Shown here piece after piece: positions 7,371 to 15,711 of a stretch of 34,014 nucleotides of DNA (its first letter is position 1; each line of letters begins with the position of its first letter). The position numbers and the translations under genes were made by a program. Source of the stretch: Myxococcales bacterium (GTDB taxonomy: Bacteria; Myxococcota_A; Polyangia; Polyangiales; Polyangiaceae); contig JAJYCT010000016.1 in assembly GCA_021778125.1 (NCBI GenBank), positions 1 through 34,014 on the forward strand. The letters are read 5' to 3'. The notes under the pieces were generated by a model. It saw only the letters and a list, made by a program, of their open reading frames with translations, did no database searches and was not told where the DNA came from.

Positions 7371-7820
7371 ATGGATGGCCTGTGGCCGGTGCTTCTCCGG
7401 CATCAAGCGGGCGCGGCCACTTCCACGGCGCTAGACTTCGCCGCGATGATCGCGAGCGTCGAGGGGCTCGGCGCCAGCCCCGTCGTCGGGACGGCCGCCG
7501 GAGCGGCCATCGGCGCACTGACCAGCTTCGCGCTGGGTCGGGCGTGGGTGTTTCCGCGGCATTCCGGTCACTGGACGGCTCAGGCGATCCGGTATGCGCT
7601 CGTCGCGGCGGCCAGCGTGCTCCTGAACGCGCTCGGAGAGCACTTCGCGAGCGACGTCGCGCACATTCGGTACGTTCTCGCGCGAGCGCTCGTCACGGTC
7701 GTCGTCGGCCTGGGCTGGAACTTCCCCATGCAGCGCCGGTTCGTCTTTCGCGACGGCAGGGACGGGGACCGCGCCGCGATCGGCGTCGTCGAGCGCGCCG
7801 CACCCGGGGGCACGGCCTAG
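7371..7820 (+). CDS. GtrA-like small membrane protein
   Basis: A 149-residue protein with four hydrophobic segments. It shows the GtrA pattern: LLRHQAGAATSTALDFAAMIA at the first helix, FALGRAWVFPR between helices 2 and 3, and a last helix with GWNFPMQRRFVFR. GtrA proteins are thought to help flip or pass undecaprenyl-linked sugars across the inner membrane for surface polysaccharide modification. The start ATG at 7371 fits the domain. The frame is open back to a TTG at 7293 that overlaps the previous stop, but those 26 extra codons look random. The 74 bases between the genes hold nothing recognisable. The AsmA/YdbH-like gene follows after 9 bases, so they are probably co-transcribed. Confidence 0.78.
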   Translation: MDGLWPVLLRHQAGAATSTALDFAAMIASVEGLGASPVVGTAAGAAIGALTSFALGRAWVFPRHSGHWTAQAIRYALVAAASVLLNALGEHFASDVAHIRYVLARALVTVVVGLGWNFPMQRRFVFRDGRDGDRAAIGVVERAAPGGTA

Positions 7821-7829
7821 ACTGTCGTC

Positions 7830-10800
7830 ATGCGCTTCCTGGGTGTCCTGCGGCGGCGTCGTCCGAGCGATCAGGCGCGGCGCCGTGGACGCCTGTGGCG
7901 GTGGACGCGGCGCCTCCTGGCGTGCGTGGCGGGGCTTGTCGTTGCGGCCACGCTCGCCTCGATCGTCGCCCTGCACTGCCTGGATCAGCCGTGGCTCAAG
8001 CGGAGGGTGCAGGCGCTGGTGCACGCGTCGGCCGGGCTCGACATCGACTATGGCGCCGTGCGACTCGACGTGTTTTCCGGCGTCCAGATCGACGGCGTGG
8101 TCGTGCAGTGCCCGGCCGAGCTCCGCCTGCTGACACCCGATCTCGTGCGCGTCGGTCGCCTGGACGCGCGCTGGTCGCTGGGGTCCCTCCTCGGTCGCGG
8201 ACCCCGCATCCAGCGGCTGGCCGTCTCGGAGATCGCGCTGACGGTCCTCGTCGACGAGCACGGAAGGACGTCGTTCGACGCGCTCTCCAGGCCATCTTCG
8301 AGCTCCGCGCCCGGCGCACCGGTGCCGCTCTCGCGCCAGGCTTCGAGGCTCCTGGCGGCGCCGCCGATCGGCGCGCTCGACGTCGAGCACGTCACGCTCG
8401 CCATGGTCCGGACCGAGGACGGCCACGTCCTCGAGCGCTCCGAGCTCCGCGGCCTCGCGGCCCGGCTGGCCACGAGGCCGGCGGGGCCCGGCGCGAAGGG
8501 CTGGCGTGTGGACGCGGAGCTGGGATCGAGCGAGTCGCCGCTCGAGCTTGATCTGGTGCGCGAGCGTGGGGGGGCACAAGCTGGGGCCGGGCGAGCGAAG
8601 CTACGCCTCGACGTCGACGCGACCTCCTCGGCGCTGAACGCGATCCTCGACGTGCGCGAGATCGAGCAGACCTTCGCCCCGAGTATTCCCGGCGGCAACC
8701 GGCTCCACGCAGAGGCGCACGTTCGGTTCGACGCGACAGCCGGGCGGACCGAGGTCACGCTCGAGCATGCGGAGGCAGGCGAGGGGACCGCGACCGTCGA
8801 TGCTTCGTTCGAGATACCCGACGTCGGGGACGCGATCGTCCGTCACGCGCAGGGGGACCTTGACCTCGCACGCCTGCTTCCCTGGGTCCCGGCCGGCATG
8901 ATGCCCATCGCGGTCACCGCCGGGCGCGCGCAGATCCGCTATCAGGTCGACTCGCTCGTCGTGGGGCCGATCCTCCACATGGCCGACGGAGGGAAGATCG
9001 CCCTCGACGTTGACCTGTCGGACGTGGCGGTCGGTCTTCCGCCGGGCGCCCTTCGCGTGGCCGGAGGCGCGATCGCGCTCCGCGGGCAGCCGGCGGAGGG
9101 CGGGGGCGTCGCGGGCGTCGGGTCGATCCATCTCACCGGCGTGCGGCTCGAGTCCGGCGAGGAGCGTCTCGGGGCGGACGACCTCGTTGCCCAAATCGAC
9201 GCAAGGCAGGGAGCCGACGGGGGGATCCACGGCAGCGCCGTCGTGACCTTCGCACGCGTCGAGCGTGCAGGCGCTTCGCCCGTCGTCGCACGCGACGGGC
9301 ACGTCGAGCTCCGCGTCGAGGGGCTGCACCCCGACGCGAGCGAGCCCCGGGCCACGCGAGGCGAGCTCGCCCTGCTCGCCGAGCTGTCCTCGCTCGACGT
9401 GCGCTCCCCGGGAGCGCGGGTGATCGTCGACGGCCTGACGCTGCGCGCACACACCGCGCTCGAGGGGCACCCCCCTTACTCCGTCGAGCTCGAGGCGCCC
9501 GTGTCCCGGCTCCGCGTATTCGGCGCCAGCGGCATTGTGCTCGCGGACGCTCCCGCGCGCCTCGAGGTCCGCGCCCGTGATGTCCAGCCCGATGCCGCCC
9601 GTCCGGCGGCGAGTCGCGGGGTCGTGCACCTCGTCGGCGAGCTGGGGGACGCGAGCGCGTCGCTCGACGCCACCAAGGGCGCCGACGCGCTCGACTTCGA
9701 GGTCGGCGTCACGGCGGGAAGCCTCGGGGCCCTCGGCCCGCTGCTCCCCCGCGCGGTGACCGGAGAGGTCCCCCTGGCCCGGATGGCGCTCCGCGTGCGA
9801 TCGAAGGGCCGCGTCGAGCACCTCGACGAAGCGGCGCCGGCGCTTCGACAGAAGACGGAGATCGACGTCGAGCGCCCCGCGTTCGAGAACGTCGACGCCC
9901 GGTCGCTCTCCCTGACCCTCGAGTCGCAGGGGACCACGATGGAGCACCGAGCCGACGTGGAGCTGCGCGCGAAAGCGCTCGCGTTCGACGGCGGCCGTCC
10001 GATCGACGAGCACGTCATGCTATCGGCCGCCGTGGACCGGGCGCGCCCCTCGCTCCGGTTCCAGCTGGCGACCGAGGGGCACGCGAGCGCGAAGGTCGCG
10101 GCATCGCTGTCCTTCGACGCGGCGCGGCGGGCCCTCCTGTACGAGGCCGAGGGACACTTCGCAGGGCTCGGGCCGCTCACGCCGCTCGCCGCGAAGGTGC
10201 GCGGGCTGGACGCCTTCGACCTGTCGCAGCTCGAGATGAGCCTCTCCGCGCGCGGAGCGCTGACCGGAGTCGTCGGGGGGATCGGGCGGGACGGGACGAT
10301 CGCGCTCGAGGCGAGCCCCGAGCGCGCCGCGGCGGTCGAGGGGAAGGCGGACGTACGGGCCGCTCACCTTCGCTGGACCAGGGGGGACATCGCGATTGCG
10401 ACGCCGGCCCTGGCGTGGCACGGCGACCTGCGGGCGGTCGGGACGCGCCGCACCCTGGACAGCCGGCTCGAAGTCGGCACGCTGCACGTCGACCTCGGGA
10501 GCCACGACGTCGAGCTGAGCGGGATGGACGACGAGGCCCACGCCTCGCTCACCGGAGACCTCGGCAATCCGGAGGTCGAGCTCACCCAGCGCCTCTCCGT
10601 GCGCGCTGTCGAGCAGGATGTCGTCCCCGGGTATCCGCTGGGCGACCTCGCCCTCGCGGTCTCCGCCGAGCGCGGCACCGACGGGGGAGTGCAGATCTCG
10701 GACATGACCGTCGCGAACGGCTCGGGCGGGACGGCGATCGCGGTCGCCGGGAACGTCGACCTGGGCCAGGGGCGCCGGACCCTCTCGGTCACCACGTCGC

Positions 10801-11675
10801 TCACCCAGGATCTCGCCCGCCTGTCCACCCTCCCCGAGCGCTTCATTGGGCGGGGGAAGCTGGCGGTGGAGGCCAAGATCACCTCGCCGGACCTCGCGCA
10901 CTACACGGTGCGGGCCGCCGTGAAGGGGCAGGACGTCACCGTCAGGTTGCCCCGTGCGGGGATCGCCGTGAACACCGCGAACGGCGAGGTGCCAGTCACC
11001 CTGGCGCTCGAGGTCGGCGGGAGCGGCGTCGCGCTCCAGCGCGTGGAGAGTCGGAGCCCGTACTCGATGCTCCGCTTCGCCGACCAGCACCCCCTTCTCA
11101 GTCGCAGCGGCTTCCTTGCGATCAGGAGCCTCGAGACGCCGTACGTATCGATCGCACCGCTGGTCGGGAACCTCGAGATCGACCAGAACGTGGTGTCGCT
11201 CCGGCAGTTCGAGCTGGGAGTCCGCGGCGGGACCGTCACCGGCCAGTGCGGTGTCGTCTGGGACGGCCCCAGGTCGACCTTCGAGCTCCACGTGCGCGCG
11301 AGCGGCGTGCAGTCGTCCCACGGCGAGCCGTTCGACGGGAACATCGCGGTCGCCTTCTCCGCCGCCGATCGCACCGTCGAGGGGCGCGCCCAGATCCTGC
11401 GCATCGGCGAGCGCCACCTGCTCGACCTGCTCGACCTGCAGGACCCGCTCCACGTCGATCCATCCATCAATCGCATTCGCACGGCGCTCGCCTTCGGCTA
11501 TCCCGACAGCCTGCGCCTGGTCTTCGACCACGGCTTCGCGAGCGCGCACCTGGAGCTCGGGGGCCTGGCGCGGTTCGTCAGCGTCGGGGATCTCCGCGGG
11601 ATCCCGATGGGACCCATCGTCGACAAGATGCTTGCACCCGTCCTCGACGGGCCCCACGCGAAGGAGGTGCCGTGA
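7830..11675 (+). CDS. AsmA/YdbH/TamB-like envelope protein
   Basis: A 1281-residue protein with a basic N-terminus and one membrane anchor (about residues 28-50, LLACVAGLVVAATLASIVAL). A very long beta-rich periplasmic part follows. The first segment after the anchor (HASAGLDIDYGAVRLDVFSG, then DLVRVGRLDARWSLGSLL) is the AsmA/chorein-type N-terminal repeat. Repeated short amphipathic strands follow to the C-terminus. Such proteins form a hydrophobic groove bridging inner and outer membrane; in E. coli YdbH, TamB and YhdP are thought to carry phospholipids outward. I favour the YdbH type because the next gene is a YdbL-like lipoprotein, overlapping by 4 bases (GTGA). Sequence similarity within this superfamily is weak, so the branch is inferred mainly from context and size. 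Confidence 0.8.
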   Translation: MRFLGVLRRRRPSDQARRRGRLWRWTRRLLACVAGLVVAATLASIVALHCLDQPWLKRRVQALVHASAGLDIDYGAVRLDVFSGVQIDGVVVQCPAELRLLTPDLVRVGRLDARWSLGSLLGRGPRIQRLAVSEIALTVLVDEHGRTSFDALSRPSSSSAPGAPVPLSRQASRLLAAPPIGALDVEHVTLAMVRTEDGHVLERSELRGLAARLATRPAGPGAKGWRVDAELGSSESPLELDLVRERGGAQAGAGRAKLRLDVDATSSALNAILDVREIEQTFAPSIPGGNRLHAEAHVRFDATAGRTEVTLEHAEAGEGTATVDASFEIPDVGDAIVRHAQGDLDLARLLPWVPAGMMPIAVTAGRAQIRYQVDSLVVGPILHMADGGKIALDVDLSDVAVGLPPGALRVAGGAIALRGQPAEGGGVAGVGSIHLTGVRLESGEERLGADDLVAQIDARQGADGGIHGSAVVTFARVERAGASPVVARDGHVELRVEGLHPDASEPRATRGELALLAELSSLDVRSPGARVIVDGLTLRAHTALEGHPPYSVELEAPVSRLRVFGASGIVLADAPARLEVRARDVQPDAARPAASRGVVHLVGELGDASASLDATKGADALDFEVGVTAGSLGALGPLLPRAVTGEVPLARMALRVRSKGRVEHLDEAAPALRQKTEIDVERPAFENVDARSLSLTLESQGTTMEHRADVELRAKALAFDGGRPIDEHVMLSAAVDRARPSLRFQLATEGHASAKVAASLSFDAARRALLYEAEGHFAGLGPLTPLAAKVRGLDAFDLSQLEMSLSARGALTGVVGGIGRDGTIALEASPERAAAVEGKADVRAAHLRWTRGDIAIATPALAWHGDLRAVGTRRTLDSRLEVGTLHVDLGSHDVELSGMDDEAHASLTGDLGNPEVELTQRLSVRAVEQDVVPGYPLGDLALAVSAERGTDGGVQISDMTVANGSGGTAIAVAGNVDLGQGRRTLSVTTSLTQDLARLSTLPERFIGRGKLAVEAKITSPDLAHYTVRAAVKGQDVTVRLPRAGIAVNTANGEVPVTLALEVGGSGVALQRVESRSPYSMLRFADQHPLLSRSGFLAIRSLETPYVSIAPLVGNLEIDQNVVSLRQFELGVRGGTVTGQCGVVWDGPRSTFELHVRASGVQSSHGEPFDGNIAVAFSAADRTVEGRAQILRIGERHLLDLLDLQDPLHVDPSINRIRTALAFGYPDSLRLVFDHGFASAHLELGGLARFVSVGDLRGIPMGPIVDKMLAPVLDGPHAKEVP

Positions 11676-12217
11676 AGCTCGTCCCTGCCGTCGTCATCGT
11701 CGCGGCCCTCTCCGGGCTCGCCGGGTGCTTCAAGCCGCCGGAGATCGTCATGGTCGATCGCGCTACCGCCCTGGAGCAGCAGGCCTCGGGCTCGTTCGAC
11801 GACCTCGAGCGGAAGCTCGATCGAGCGGCGATCGAGCCGCGCCCCGTGCCGCTGACGCCCGAGCAGCTCGACGCGCTCGGCATCCGGCCGGCGCCGCTCG
11901 TCGACGAGGGCGATCTCACCGACGGCGATCGGCTCGACGAGATGCTGGCGCAGCACTGTCTCGGAGAGGGCAGGGACGGGCTGATCGTCGAAACGCGTGA
12001 CGCCTGCAAGGGGGCGGTCGACCTGGAGCAGGCCCACGCCCTCCTCGAGCGCATGAACCGCGCACGCCGCCAGGTCTGGCGGTGGATGCACGAGCAGCGC
12101 GCGGACGTCCCGGAGGAGGAGCTGCGGCGCGCGTGGAGCGCGACCCACGCCAAGAGCGTCATCTGTGGCGGCTGGATCCAGGGGAGCGACGGCAGGTGGC
12201 AGGAGAAGTCGTGCTGA
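11672..12217 (+). CDS. YdbL-like (DUF1318-type) lipoprotein
   Basis: A 181-residue protein with a short lipoprotein signal (VKLVPAVVIVAALSGLAGC, lipobox L-A-G-C at about 16-19). The mature part begins FKPPEIVMVDRATALEQQ. The C-terminal half (residues about 100-181) resembles E. coli YdbL: a predicted helix with MNRARRQVWRWMHEQ, then a helix with a conserved basic run, then a closing GGWIQGSDGRWQEK that parallels the GxYVRGxNGxW ending of YdbL. In E. coli, YdbL and the lipoprotein YnbE are encoded with YdbH. Here the lipid anchor and the YdbL part sit on one chain, so it may do both jobs (inference). It overlaps the upstream gene by 4 bases and the downstream gene by 7. Alternative: a DUF1318 protein unrelated to lipid transport. 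Confidence 0.72.
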   Translation: MKLVPAVVIVAALSGLAGCFKPPEIVMVDRATALEQQASGSFDDLERKLDRAAIEPRPVPLTPEQLDALGIRPAPLVDEGDLTDGDRLDEMLAQHCLGEGRDGLIVETRDACKGAVDLEQAHALLERMNRARRQVWRWMHEQRADVPEEELRRAWSATHAKSVICGGWIQGSDGRWQEKSC

Positions 12218-15200
12218 GGGCGCGGGCGTCGGCGGTCGCGGGGCTCGCGCTGGCCGCGTTCCTCGTCGCGGGGCGAGCCGCGGCCGACCGCGGGCACGAC
12301 GACGAGCTGCGGAGGCCCGAGCGCCTGACGGTGGGCGTGGCCGACGATCTTCTCGGCCAGCTCGGTCCCGACGGCCAGGCGCTCTACTTCGTGTCGAACC
12401 GCGATACGAGCGATCAGCTCTTCGTCCAGAGCCTGGTGGACGGCCACGCGCGGCCCCTCTTCGACGACGGCGCCGACGTCACCTGGCCCCGGGTGAGCCC
12501 CGACGGTCGTTCGCTGCTCTACATCTCCTTCCGCGAGAGCGCCGCCGGGCAGCTCTGCGTCCGCCGTCTGCCGGAGGGGGACGGACGCAGGTGCCTGAGG
12601 GACTCGTCCGCCACCCTCCAGGCGGAGTGGATCGACCCGGGCCGGATCGCTCTCATCAGCCGCGAGTCGATCCAGGGGGACCTGCGCCTGCTGGAGGTGA
12701 CGGTTGGCCCGACCCTCTCGGCGCGGCCCCTCCTCGGCCGGAACATGACAAGCCCGGCGGTCTCGCCCGATGGGCGCTGGCTCGTGTACGTCCCGATCGC
12801 GCGCAGGGTCCAGACGGTGGGCCCGGCGTTCGCCGCCCACGCGGCGCAGGCTCTGGAGGTGATCCCGCTCGCCTCGGCCTCGTCGGCCCCGCCGGCGAGG
12901 ATCGTACTCCCGCTCCCCGGCCAGACCGGTCAGCCGGCGTTCGCGAAGGACGGCCGCTCGCTGTACGTCGTGCAGTTCCTCGCCGACACGAACGCCGACG
13001 GCGCCATCGACGCGAGCGACCACGGCGTCCTCTTCCGGGTGCCCCTCTCGCTGGCCGGAGCGACGCCGGTGGCCGGCCCCCCCGAGCAGCTCACCGAGAT
13101 CTCGTGGAACTGCGAGTACCCGGCGCCGTTCGGCGACCGCCTGATCGTCACGTGCTCGCAGAAGGGGAGCCTCGACGTGTACTCCTTGCCGCTGGACGGC
13201 GAGGTCCCGTCGGACTGGGCGACGCCGACGCTGGTGAGCGCGATCGACGACGCCGACACGCTGGTGGAGGAGCAGCTTCTGAGGAGCCGCCTGCTTGCGC
13301 GCGAGACGACCCCTGCCGGCCGCCGGCAAGCCATGTTCGCGCTGGCGATCGTGCACCTGGAGCTGGAGCAGTTCCTGGCCGCCGAGTACTACGCCGAGCA
13401 AGTGGGCGCGCTGCGCGACGAGGCGACTGCGGGGAGCTCGCTGCCGCTGCGGATGCTCGTTGAGCAGCGGCGAGCCGATCGCCACCGCGAGCAGGGGCGC
13501 TTGATGGAGGGCTTCGTCCGCGAGGCCCACGCGCGGCTCGACAAGCTCGGCGCGACCGGCGCGGAGAGCCCGCTGGCCGAGGGTCTGACCCACCTCGCGC
13601 GGAGTGAGATCTTCGACTCGCTGGGTGACAAGGCCAGGGCCCGGAGCGAGCTAGAGGCGGTCACGGTGGGTGAGACGACCCCGGCGCCGATCATCGATGA
13701 ATACTATCGGCACGCCGACGCCCTCTACCGCCAGCTCGACGACCGCGAGGAGCTCGTCGCGGTGGGCCGGCGGCTATCGGTCAGCGGCGCGCTCAGACCC
13801 GACGAGCAGCTCCATTACGCGCAGGCTGCCGTCCGCGCCATGGTGCGCGGGCTCCCCCGCGCGGACGCCGACGCGCGACTCGCGCGCGAGCGGGCCGGCG
13901 CGACGGCGAGAGAGTCGGAGCTGGCCTTCGCGATCGACCTGACCCGCGACGTGCTCGCGATCCGCGACGGCCACGCGCCGAAGGAGGTCGGCGACGCGCT
14001 CGTGGCGCTCTATGCCGCGCAGACCCGTCCCGGTCGTCGCCGTGCGCTCATCGTCGACGCGGTGCAGCGGGCGCGCGCCGTGGGCGCGCGGGACGTGCTG
14101 GATGCGCTGGTCCAGCGGGACATCCACGACGTGAAGCGGGGCACGCACGAGCGGGGAGAGGCCGAGGACGTCTACGCGCGCCTGATTCTCGCGCGGGCGT
14201 ACGAGCGCGCGGCTGCCAACGACTACGGCGGGGCGCGAGGCGACTTCGACGCGGTCGCCGAGCAGACCGGATCGCTGGAAGCGGTCGTGGGCGCGATCGA
14301 CATGCGCCTGAAGGCGGGGGAGTCCCCGGCCTCGATCGAGGCGCGCTACGACGCGCCCGGGACCCCTCCGGCGCGGGCGCGCTTCGCCAGGGCGTACGTG
14401 AACGCCCGCCGGATCCCGAACCTCGAGGGAGACGCCCACGCGAGAGCCGCGGCCGCAGCCATGGCCGCGCTCGACGCCTCGTGGTCCGAGTTAAGAGAGG
14501 AACGGGTCGCGCAGGCCCTTCGTGGCGCGCTGCTCCACGAGGAGTACCTCCGGACCGGGGACCCCGGAACCGCTGAGCGGGCCAACCTGCACTATCTCAT
14601 CGCGCTGGAGCTCGTCGGCGACCGTCCCCGCTTCCGCGCGATGGTCCTGGGGCAGCTGGGGCTGCTGCACACCGACGTGGGAAACTACCGGATCGCGCTT
14701 GGCTACTTGCTGGAGCGCGACGAGCTCCCCTACGCCGACGACACGGAAGGGCTGGACGTTCTGCTGTCGAAGGCGCAGGCGCTCCTCCACGTGGGGCGCG
14801 AGGCCGACGCGGCGGCCGCCGGCGAGGCGGCGCTCGCGATGATCGCTCGCCGCCGGGAGCTCGAGCCCTACCGGCTCCTCGCGCTCGACTGGGCCGCCCT
14901 GGACAACCTGGCCGCCGGGAACTTCGCGCGCGCCCTCGCGCTGTACGATCAAGAGATCCCGCTGCTCGAAGCGTCGGACGCCCCCGAGGCCCGGCGCAAT
15001 CGCGTCGTGGCGCGGGTCTCGAGGGCGGCGGCAGCCGTCGGCGCGCACGAGCCCTCTCGCGCGCTGGGTGATCTCGATTACGTGGACGGGTGCCTCGGCG
15101 ACCCCAAGACGGTCGTGGCGCTCGTGTGGCCGCACGCCACCGCCGAGCAGGTCGCCCGCGCCTACCGGCTCATCACGACCGGCCTGCGCGCCCGTGCCAA

Positions 15201-15651
15201 CGGGGAGCTCGGTCGCCTGGACGCGGAGGCTCTGGCCGACCGCGCTCGGCGGACGATTCTCGAGGAGAAGCTCGCGGAGACGCACCGGGGAGAGACCGAG
15301 CGAGAAGTGATGCTCGCCGAGGCGCAGCTCGCGCTGAACGCGGGACGGCGACATGACGCGGTGGCCGCCGGGGAATGGCTCGGTCGCGCGCTGACGCGAG
15401 CGGACGGGCTTCGCGCCCGGGCGAACGGGGTGAGCGACCGCGAGCAGCTCGACGTGCTCTGGCTGGCCGCGACGCTCACGGCGTCGATGGGCAGGACGCT
15501 CGTCGCGGATCTCCCGAGGCGCCTCGAGGCTGCGTTGACCGAGCTGGCATCGCGACACCAGCCGGCCCTTCGCTCGTACGAGCGCTGGCTCGAGATCTAC
15601 GCCGCCCTCGTGAGCCTCGCTCCCGCCCCGAGAGCGTCCTCGCCCCCGTGA
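12211..15651 (+). CDS. Secreted TolB-type propeller plus helical-repeat protein
   Basis: A 1146-residue exported protein. Residues 1-27 are a signal peptide (RARASAVAGLALAAFLVAGRAAA). Residues about 30-340 contain at least four PD40/TolB-like blade motifs: LGPDGQALYFVSN, VSPDGRSLLYISF, VSPDGRWLVYVP and AKDGRSLYVVQF, so a periplasmic beta-propeller is likely. From about 370 to the end the sequence is almost entirely helical with TPR-like repeats (for example ALYDQEIPLLEASDAPEARR and RALGYLLERDELPY-type pairs), suited to protein-protein contact. No catalytic motif was found. GTG at 12211 is well supported by AGGAGA three to four bases upstream. It overlaps the YdbL-like gene by 7 bases and ends a three-gene operon, so a scaffold or regulator for the AsmA-like bridge is a reasonable but untested role. 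Confidence 0.75.
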   Translation: MLRARASAVAGLALAAFLVAGRAAADRGHDDELRRPERLTVGVADDLLGQLGPDGQALYFVSNRDTSDQLFVQSLVDGHARPLFDDGADVTWPRVSPDGRSLLYISFRESAAGQLCVRRLPEGDGRRCLRDSSATLQAEWIDPGRIALISRESIQGDLRLLEVTVGPTLSARPLLGRNMTSPAVSPDGRWLVYVPIARRVQTVGPAFAAHAAQALEVIPLASASSAPPARIVLPLPGQTGQPAFAKDGRSLYVVQFLADTNADGAIDASDHGVLFRVPLSLAGATPVAGPPEQLTEISWNCEYPAPFGDRLIVTCSQKGSLDVYSLPLDGEVPSDWATPTLVSAIDDADTLVEEQLLRSRLLARETTPAGRRQAMFALAIVHLELEQFLAAEYYAEQVGALRDEATAGSSLPLRMLVEQRRADRHREQGRLMEGFVREAHARLDKLGATGAESPLAEGLTHLARSEIFDSLGDKARARSELEAVTVGETTPAPIIDEYYRHADALYRQLDDREELVAVGRRLSVSGALRPDEQLHYAQAAVRAMVRGLPRADADARLARERAGATARESELAFAIDLTRDVLAIRDGHAPKEVGDALVALYAAQTRPGRRRALIVDAVQRARAVGARDVLDALVQRDIHDVKRGTHERGEAEDVYARLILARAYERAAANDYGGARGDFDAVAEQTGSLEAVVGAIDMRLKAGESPASIEARYDAPGTPPARARFARAYVNARRIPNLEGDAHARAAAAAMAALDASWSELREERVAQALRGALLHEEYLRTGDPGTAERANLHYLIALELVGDRPRFRAMVLGQLGLLHTDVGNYRIALGYLLERDELPYADDTEGLDVLLSKAQALLHVGREADAAAAGEAALAMIARRRELEPYRLLALDWAALDNLAAGNFARALALYDQEIPLLEASDAPEARRNRVVARVSRAAAAVGAHEPSRALGDLDYVDGCLGDPKTVVALVWPHATAEQVARAYRLITTGLRARANGELGRLDAEALADRARRTILEEKLAETHRGETEREVMLAEAQLALNAGRRHDAVAAGEWLGRALTRADGLRARANGVSDREQLDVLWLAATLTASMGRTLVADLPRRLEAALTELASRHQPALRSYERWLEIYAALVSLAPAPRASSPP

Positions 15652-15680
15652 CCCCCGCGCACAAACGGGGGGCCTGGCGA

Positions 15681-15705
15681 CGCGGGCCGCACGTCCCGGC
15701 CCGCG
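15681..15705. terminator. Bidirectional hairpin between convergent genes
   Basis: CGCGGGCCG (15681-15689) and CGGCCCGCG (15697-15705) form a perfect nine-pair stem with a 7-base loop. It lies in the 60-base gap between the end of the propeller-protein gene (+) and the end of the transporter gene (-). Position, symmetry and stem strength suit a terminator serving both strands, although there is no T-run. Confidence 0.6.
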
Positions 15706-15711
15706 CGAAGG

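Noticed and set aside
8601-10013. Long minus-strand frame opposite the AsmA-like gene
   Set aside because: No start signal, no domain, typical antisense composition.
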